Shown: one piece after another, positions 16,261-20,387 of the stretch | Layout: each line of letters starts with the position of its first letter | Numbering within the stretch: the stretch's first letter is position 1 | Origin: Chromera velia | Taxonomy: Eukaryota; Sar; Chromeraceae | Length of the DNA: 20,387 nt | Assembly (NCBI GenBank): GCA_018398765.1 | Contig: JAHBMJ010002272.1 | Span: 1 to 20,387 of the forward strand | Direction of reading: 5' to 3' | Program-made: the position numbers and the translations under genes | The notes under the pieces: generated by a model | Told to the model about the DNA's origin: nothing | The model's database searches: none | Seen by the model: the letters and a program-made list of their open reading frames with translations, nothing else

Positions 16261-18132
16261 TCAGCAAAGCAAAGGCAGAGTCGGTCGTTGAATCGTTTGG
16301 ACTGCAGGAAGGGGGATTTGAGGCTTGGTGTGTTCCCGTGGATGGTCACACGTTCTATGCCCCAAACTGGTCAGTCCCACTCCCTCACACCACGTGCACC
16401 CTCTCCCTGTCCTTGTCGAGGTCTTTCTGTTCTTCTCAAACGTTCGCTTGTGTTTTGCTTTTTCATCCGGACAGTCAGAGGATGAATGACCGAGGCAGAA
16501 ACAGGAAGAGCAAACAAGGTGACAGTTGAAAGCCCGAAGAGCAAACGCATTGCTTGGCATGATTCTTTCATCTCGCAGAGAGCGCACGGGGACATGCACT
16601 CCTGCAAATGCAGGATGGCCTTCCATCAGTCCTTGCACAAGCCGAACGTTCTCAAAGAAAACTTCCGCGTCTGCCTTCAATGCAGGATCAGACAGGAGAG
16701 GAGAAAGCCCGAGGGCAGGCACAGATCGAGTAGCATTCTCTCTCGCTTCGTGATTCAAAGGGTCGAGAATGTCATAAAGAGGATGGCTGGCGATTGGCTT
16801 GGTGAGTGGATCTGCGAGTTGTTGAGTGGTGGGAATGTGGCAGAACGCAATATGTTTCTCAAGGACTTCTTGTGCAAATGTATTCTCTGTCACGGTCGGC
16901 ACTCGAATTCCGTGTTCATCTTTGCACTCCTTCAGGATGGGAATGAGTGACTTCTGTGCCGGTTTCGGATTTGTCTGGGAGAGATTCCAGACAAGATCAT
17001 TCGAGTCAGACCAGATCGTTCGATACACTTTCGGCCAGAGACGTTCGAGGAAGGGCACGACCTCGGCAAGAGAATCCAACGAGTCCTCACTAGCAAGCAT
17101 CTCTGCGTCTACCGTTGATCGGGAGACACGCGTGGGCTTGGCTGAATGCCACATAAGCGGGCAGCCTCGCACCAACAGAACACGACCTATCTGCGTCTCA
17201 GGATGCAGCTTGTTGCCAAATGAGGCGTCGGCATGATTCTCGATATGCAACGGTTCAGAACGAGGCGCGCATGGAATCACCACTCCCCTTTGAGAGTGGG
17301 CTCTCGCATAACTGGTCAGTCGTTTGAGAACGTAGTGCGCCCTTTCCGTTGGCTCAGCATTCCACCTTGAACATGCAGAGGCACCATAAGATAAATCAGG
17401 ACGGGAGGTAGAAGAAAGGTAATTTAGCTGACCCAACTCCTCTTGAAAATTCTTCTTTTTGCTTTCAGACAGAGGACGGGAAAGATCCTCAGTGTGCCGG
17501 AATGCAGCAGGCACAGGCAAGACAGGAAGAGCAACGTGTGGGTTAGTAAGACTGTCTGCATACCCTTTCTGAGAAGCAAAGAAAAACGGCTCCTTCCCTT
17601 TGAGCCGAAGCTCGTAGTTCACACCCACAAAACGACCCGGTGCTTTCATTTCCTTGCACTTAATGACTTCCTGAATTTCCTGTACGTATGGTGCTGCAGG
17701 ACCCTCAAGACTTGCGACGAGGAGATCGTCAACAAAGATTGCCATGAGGCAGACAGGCTTCCCTTCTTCATTTAACTTCCACCAGACTCCCTTCAGGCCC
17801 GAAGGTTCCCACCCCTTTTCACGTAAACGAGACTGCAGGTGCTTTTCAAAACAGAGAGGAGCCTCCCTCAACCCGTACATGGCAGAAGCAAGATGCCACA
17901 ACTTCTTTCCATGGTCAGGGTGATCACGGGGAGGGTAGACATAAATGGGAGTGTGGGAAAGCATCGGACTCTGTAAGAATGCATTATCAACATCTGTTCC
18001 TCTGATCCAGTCCTCTTGAAACCCTTCACTTGAGAGAGAGGCCATGAGCATGAGTCTGATGTTTTCAGAAGGGCAGGTCTCTGTCGCTACCTCCAGACCC
18101 TTTCTAGGATCCTTGTCCCCCCTGCACACCCA
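16261..18132 (-). pseudogene. Copia Pol part 3: RT core, RNase H and zinc-knuckle C-terminal extension
   Basis: Continues part 2 in frame. Numbering from 18129: RT has TDVDNAFLQSP (about 45-55), AMYGLREAP (83-91) and the catalytic FVDDLL (132-137, at 17719-17736). RNase H has HADASF (Asp 301), RSTVDAEMLA (Glu 343), WSDSND and the ADPLTKP end (439-445). In most copia elements the protein stops soon after this. Here about 175 more residues follow, holding CSSCFCLGHSSSDC (540-553), a perfect C-X2-C-X4-H-X4-C knuckle, then a Lys/Arg-rich stretch and a second Cys/His cluster (578-596, C-X2-C-X9-H-X2-C). Terminator TGA 16261-16263. Confidence 0.88.
16471..16512 (-). other. CCHC zinc knuckle in copia C-terminal extension
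   Basis: Minus-strand codons give C-S-S-C-F-C-L-G-H-S-S-S-D-C, the exact spacing of retroviral nucleocapsid knuckles, which bind single-stranded nucleic acid. It lies about 95 residues after the end of RNase H. In this superfamily the knuckle is normally in Gag. Confidence 0.85.
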
Positions 18133-19779
18133 TCAAGACTTCAGTGTGCGCTCTCCATCATCTCCCAACTTCCATGTATCCACCCACAGGGTCTGAAGGA
18201 CAACGGATTTCTCAAGATCGACATATGACAGAGGGACAGGATCAAAAACTTCAAAGTCAGTGAACTTCTGCAATTCTTTCGCTCTTGCTTCCCTCAGTTG
18301 TTCCCACTCTTGCTTCCCAAATTCTTTGTATTTCACTGGAAGGTGGGTCACCCCGCCTCCAGTCAAAAGGACTTCATTCACACCCGACTCGTCTCCCAAG
18401 GGAGGTTCTGCTGCAGATAGGCCAGACAGACAAACGAAAAGATGTTGATCCTGCTTCTCTGCTTGAGAAGAGGAAGATGAATCATCAAAAAAGAAAACAG
18501 AAGAAGAAGAAGAAGAGGAAGAAAAACGGTCCTCCTGATCAGAAGGAACTTCGGTCGAAACAGATGAAGAGTATGCACTTCTTACGTCTTTTATGTGCAG
18601 AGACGGATTCAACTTCATGTCCGTCCTCAACCACTCCTCTAGTACCTGAGCTGTCTCATCAGGAGAGGGGCATGAGCGGATGTCCTGCACCACCCGCTGA
18701 CTGGAGAGACCACCCGCAACCCGTCGGATCTCACTGCAGCTATCGGTGGTCAGTTGTCTCTCTTCATTCATTCTCAAGTCTTCCGTCCGAATGGCACTTC
18801 TAGGCACGCGAATCAAATCTGTCTTGTCCTCTATGTGAGTTGCTGTGGTGATGCGGTACCGATTGGCAGATGTGACAAAACGCGGTGCAAATGTGCGTGA
18901 CTCGAGAGCGTCTCTGCAGTGAGAGCTCCAGACAAGACAAAGCAGAGAACCGTCAGAAAGACACCTCAATTTCTCCCCAAGGAGATAGGAGCTTTCATCT
19001 TCATCAAACCACAAAACAAAAGAACGAACGCATGGCTGGTAACAGGACTGTGTATCAGGCAAAAAACACAACTGATCGGCGGCTTCGAGGTCAGAAGCAG
19101 TCGGTCTCTCTGTCCTTCTCTTACAGCGGTCCGAAGTCAAAATTGAAGAAGAAGAGGAAGGGAGAGAAAAAGGCTGGGCTTCAGAAAAAAGAAAAATTGG
19201 ATCAGACTGTGAGTCAAAGAAATCCGTCCTTGAGCGGCAGTCAGAAGAAGAATCTAGAGTAGAGACTGGTGGATTCCCTTCAAATGGCCTATGTTCCCTT
19301 CTGTTTGCATTCAGAACACAAGCTCCTTGTGCTGCCAGTGAGTCGGCATCAGAAGAGGAGGGAGCAGCACCAGAAGAGAAAGACACATGGAACGGATCCT
19401 TCATCTTCCCTCTGGCTAAAGCACGCTCCCCAAAAAGAGACTCCGAACTTTCAGTCATCACTGCTTCCCTTTGCTCTTCTCTCTCTGCTTGTGCAGCATC
19501 CTGTGCCTGGATGGCAGCAATACATGCTGAGCGACGAACATCCACTCTCTCTGCCGGACCATTCTGTCCGTCTTCCACGTGCACAGAAGAACCGGTCGGT
19601 TGAGCAGAGTCAGGCAGGTCCTTTTCTGGGGAGGGCAAAGGGCTGTCAGCAGCTTTCACAAAACAAGCCGCATGAGCAAGAAACTGACGAGAAGACAGAC
19701 GCTCTCCCGAGGGAGAAATGGGAGTGAGGTAGACAAGGAAATTCGATCGAGGCACGACCTCAGTCACTTCATGCAACTT
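18133..19779 (-). pseudogene. Copia Pol part 2: Ser/acidic linker and start of RT
   Basis: Same frame as part 1. After VTEVVPRSNFLVYL comes a linker of some 450 residues rich in Ser, Asp, Glu and Arg with poly-Ser runs (about 18470-18530 encodes SSSSSSS and DDSSSSS); it has no recognised domain. The last 65 residues or so (KQEWEQLREARAKELQKF … LQTLWVDTWKLGDDGERTLKS) are the N-terminus of the copia reverse transcriptase, whose family pattern is W--A---E---L, then WV---K, then K-R. It ends at TGA 18133-18135 where an Arg is expected (family …YK-A/S-R-L-V), consistent with CGA mutated to TGA. Confidence 0.85.
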
Positions 19780-20387
19780 CTATTTGACTTGCAGGGAACG
19801 AAACTTCTGGCGAGGGTGCTTCCAATACACCCGATCCCCTACCTTCAAATTGAGGGGAGACGTCGTGGCCCGAGGACCCTTACTTCGAAGGTCATGAATG
19901 AGGCACTCTAAAGAGGCGGGGAGCAAGCGATGGTGCGTCAGTCTCTGGTAGGCACTTCTTTTGTCGTTATTGACGGCAGGCAGTTGGTTTAATTGAGAGA
20001 CGGATCGTGCAAGGACTTGAGCAAATTTCTCCCGAGGGAGATCAGAGTCCAGAAGGTTTGCTTCCACCAATCGTTTGAAATCATCGTGTCTGTGCTCCAG
20101 CAGACAATTGGAGCGAGGCATGCCAGGCACCGACCAGAGCTGTCGAGTGCACCCCAGACCTTTTAGATTGGCAGAGAAGACCTTCCGAAATTCAGGACCT
20201 CCATCATGTCTCACAAAACCATGGAAACTGACAGGCGTTCCAAACACTCGCAACCAACTCTTCTCAAACGCTTCCCACGCATCCGTTGACTTTGTGCTCT
20301 TCAGTTCAACTGCCATGAAGAAATGAGTGTATTCACACATCATTGTCAGCACTGGTCTGCCTGCCAAAAACACGGTGTCTACTGCCA
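19780..20387 (-). pseudogene. Copia Pol part 1: integrase catalytic core
   Basis: Partial at its 5' end (window edge). The first catalytic Asp is in VDTV at the edge (about 20377-20385). The second is in VRHDGGPEF and the Glu in CLLEH, with exactly 35 residues between them, the D,D35E signature of retroviral-type integrases. Strand-like YTHFFMAVEL and the following NQLPAVNNDKRSAYQRLTH fit the copia core and its C-terminal tail, and KVGDRVYWKHPRQKF is a family-typical basic motif. The segment ends at TAG after QVK; the frame continues unchanged (KLHEVTEVVPR). Confidence 0.88.

Larger units (their letters stand above)
16261..20387 (-). mobile_element. Ty1/copia LTR retrotransposon, partial (pol only) and degenerate
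   Basis: One minus-strand reading frame enters at the right edge and runs integrase core, long linker, RT, RNase H and a C-terminal extension. Integrase before RT defines Ty1/copia. The frame is interrupted only by TAG 19780-19782 and TGA 18133-18135 before its end at TGA 16261-16263. Gag, protease, the integrase zinc domain and the 5' LTR would lie beyond 20387. The 3' LTR was not delimited. Confidence 0.88.

Noticed and set aside
16261-20387. Treating the copia stops as evidence for the same UAR recoding as in gypsy
   Set aside because: The copia frame has one TAG and one TGA, the latter at an expected Arg. Simple nonsense decay explains both.

Overview
This window looks like repeat-rich nuclear DNA of a eukaryote. 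It holds two LTR-retrotransposon polyproteins of different superfamilies, long foldback palindromes, dinucleotide microsatellites, AATAAA-type poly(A) signals and only one plausible host gene. There is no bacterial operon structure. The mixed GC content, (CATG)n runs and retroelement types would fit a unicellular alga or alveolate such as a chromerid, but that placement is a guess; the sequence fixes only 'eukaryote'.

Region 1-6078 (left): a nearly full-length Ty3/gypsy element with a chromodomain (chromovirus type) on the + strand. It has two 342-bp LTRs (about 95.6% identical), a tRNA-iMet-like primer site, a Gln-rich gag, then zinc knuckle, protease, RT, RNase H, D,D35E integrase and chromodomain, and a polypurine tract before the 3' LTR. 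It is dead as it stands: eight in-frame TAA/TAG codons, a frame change at 1541, Asn in place of the first catalytic Asp of RT, and DPGA in the protease. It appears to have inserted exactly at the tip of a 360-bp palindromic foldback element (6081-6440).

Region 6441-9100: a pair of 34-bp direct repeats, then a probable host gene (7140-8413) with an unrecognised N-terminal part, a Ser-rich linker and a C-terminal SAM-like domain. Its two halves lie in different frames and could be joined by a tiny intron. A poly(A) signal and a compound (TC)n(TG)n microsatellite follow.

Region 9100-13100: AT-rich repeat territory. It contains a 0.9-kb unit bounded by 19-bp inverted repeats, and four bases further on a second foldback element built from GGATTTTA-type repeats. 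Next come a degenerate GACCG/ATTCGG array, a tRNA-like sequence on the minus strand (possible SINE head) and a degenerate TTTTCTAATACTTTT array.

Region 13100-15260: a 139-codon ORF of unknown family, possibly the front of a decayed gene, and a GC-rich island with no supported gene.

Region 16261-20387 (right, minus strand, entering from beyond the edge): a Ty1/copia pol. It runs integrase, long Ser/acidic linker, RT and RNase H, and then carries an unusual C-terminal extension with a CCHC zinc knuckle. It is one reading frame broken by one TAG and one TGA. Its gag and 5' LTR lie outside the window and its 3' LTR could not be delimited.
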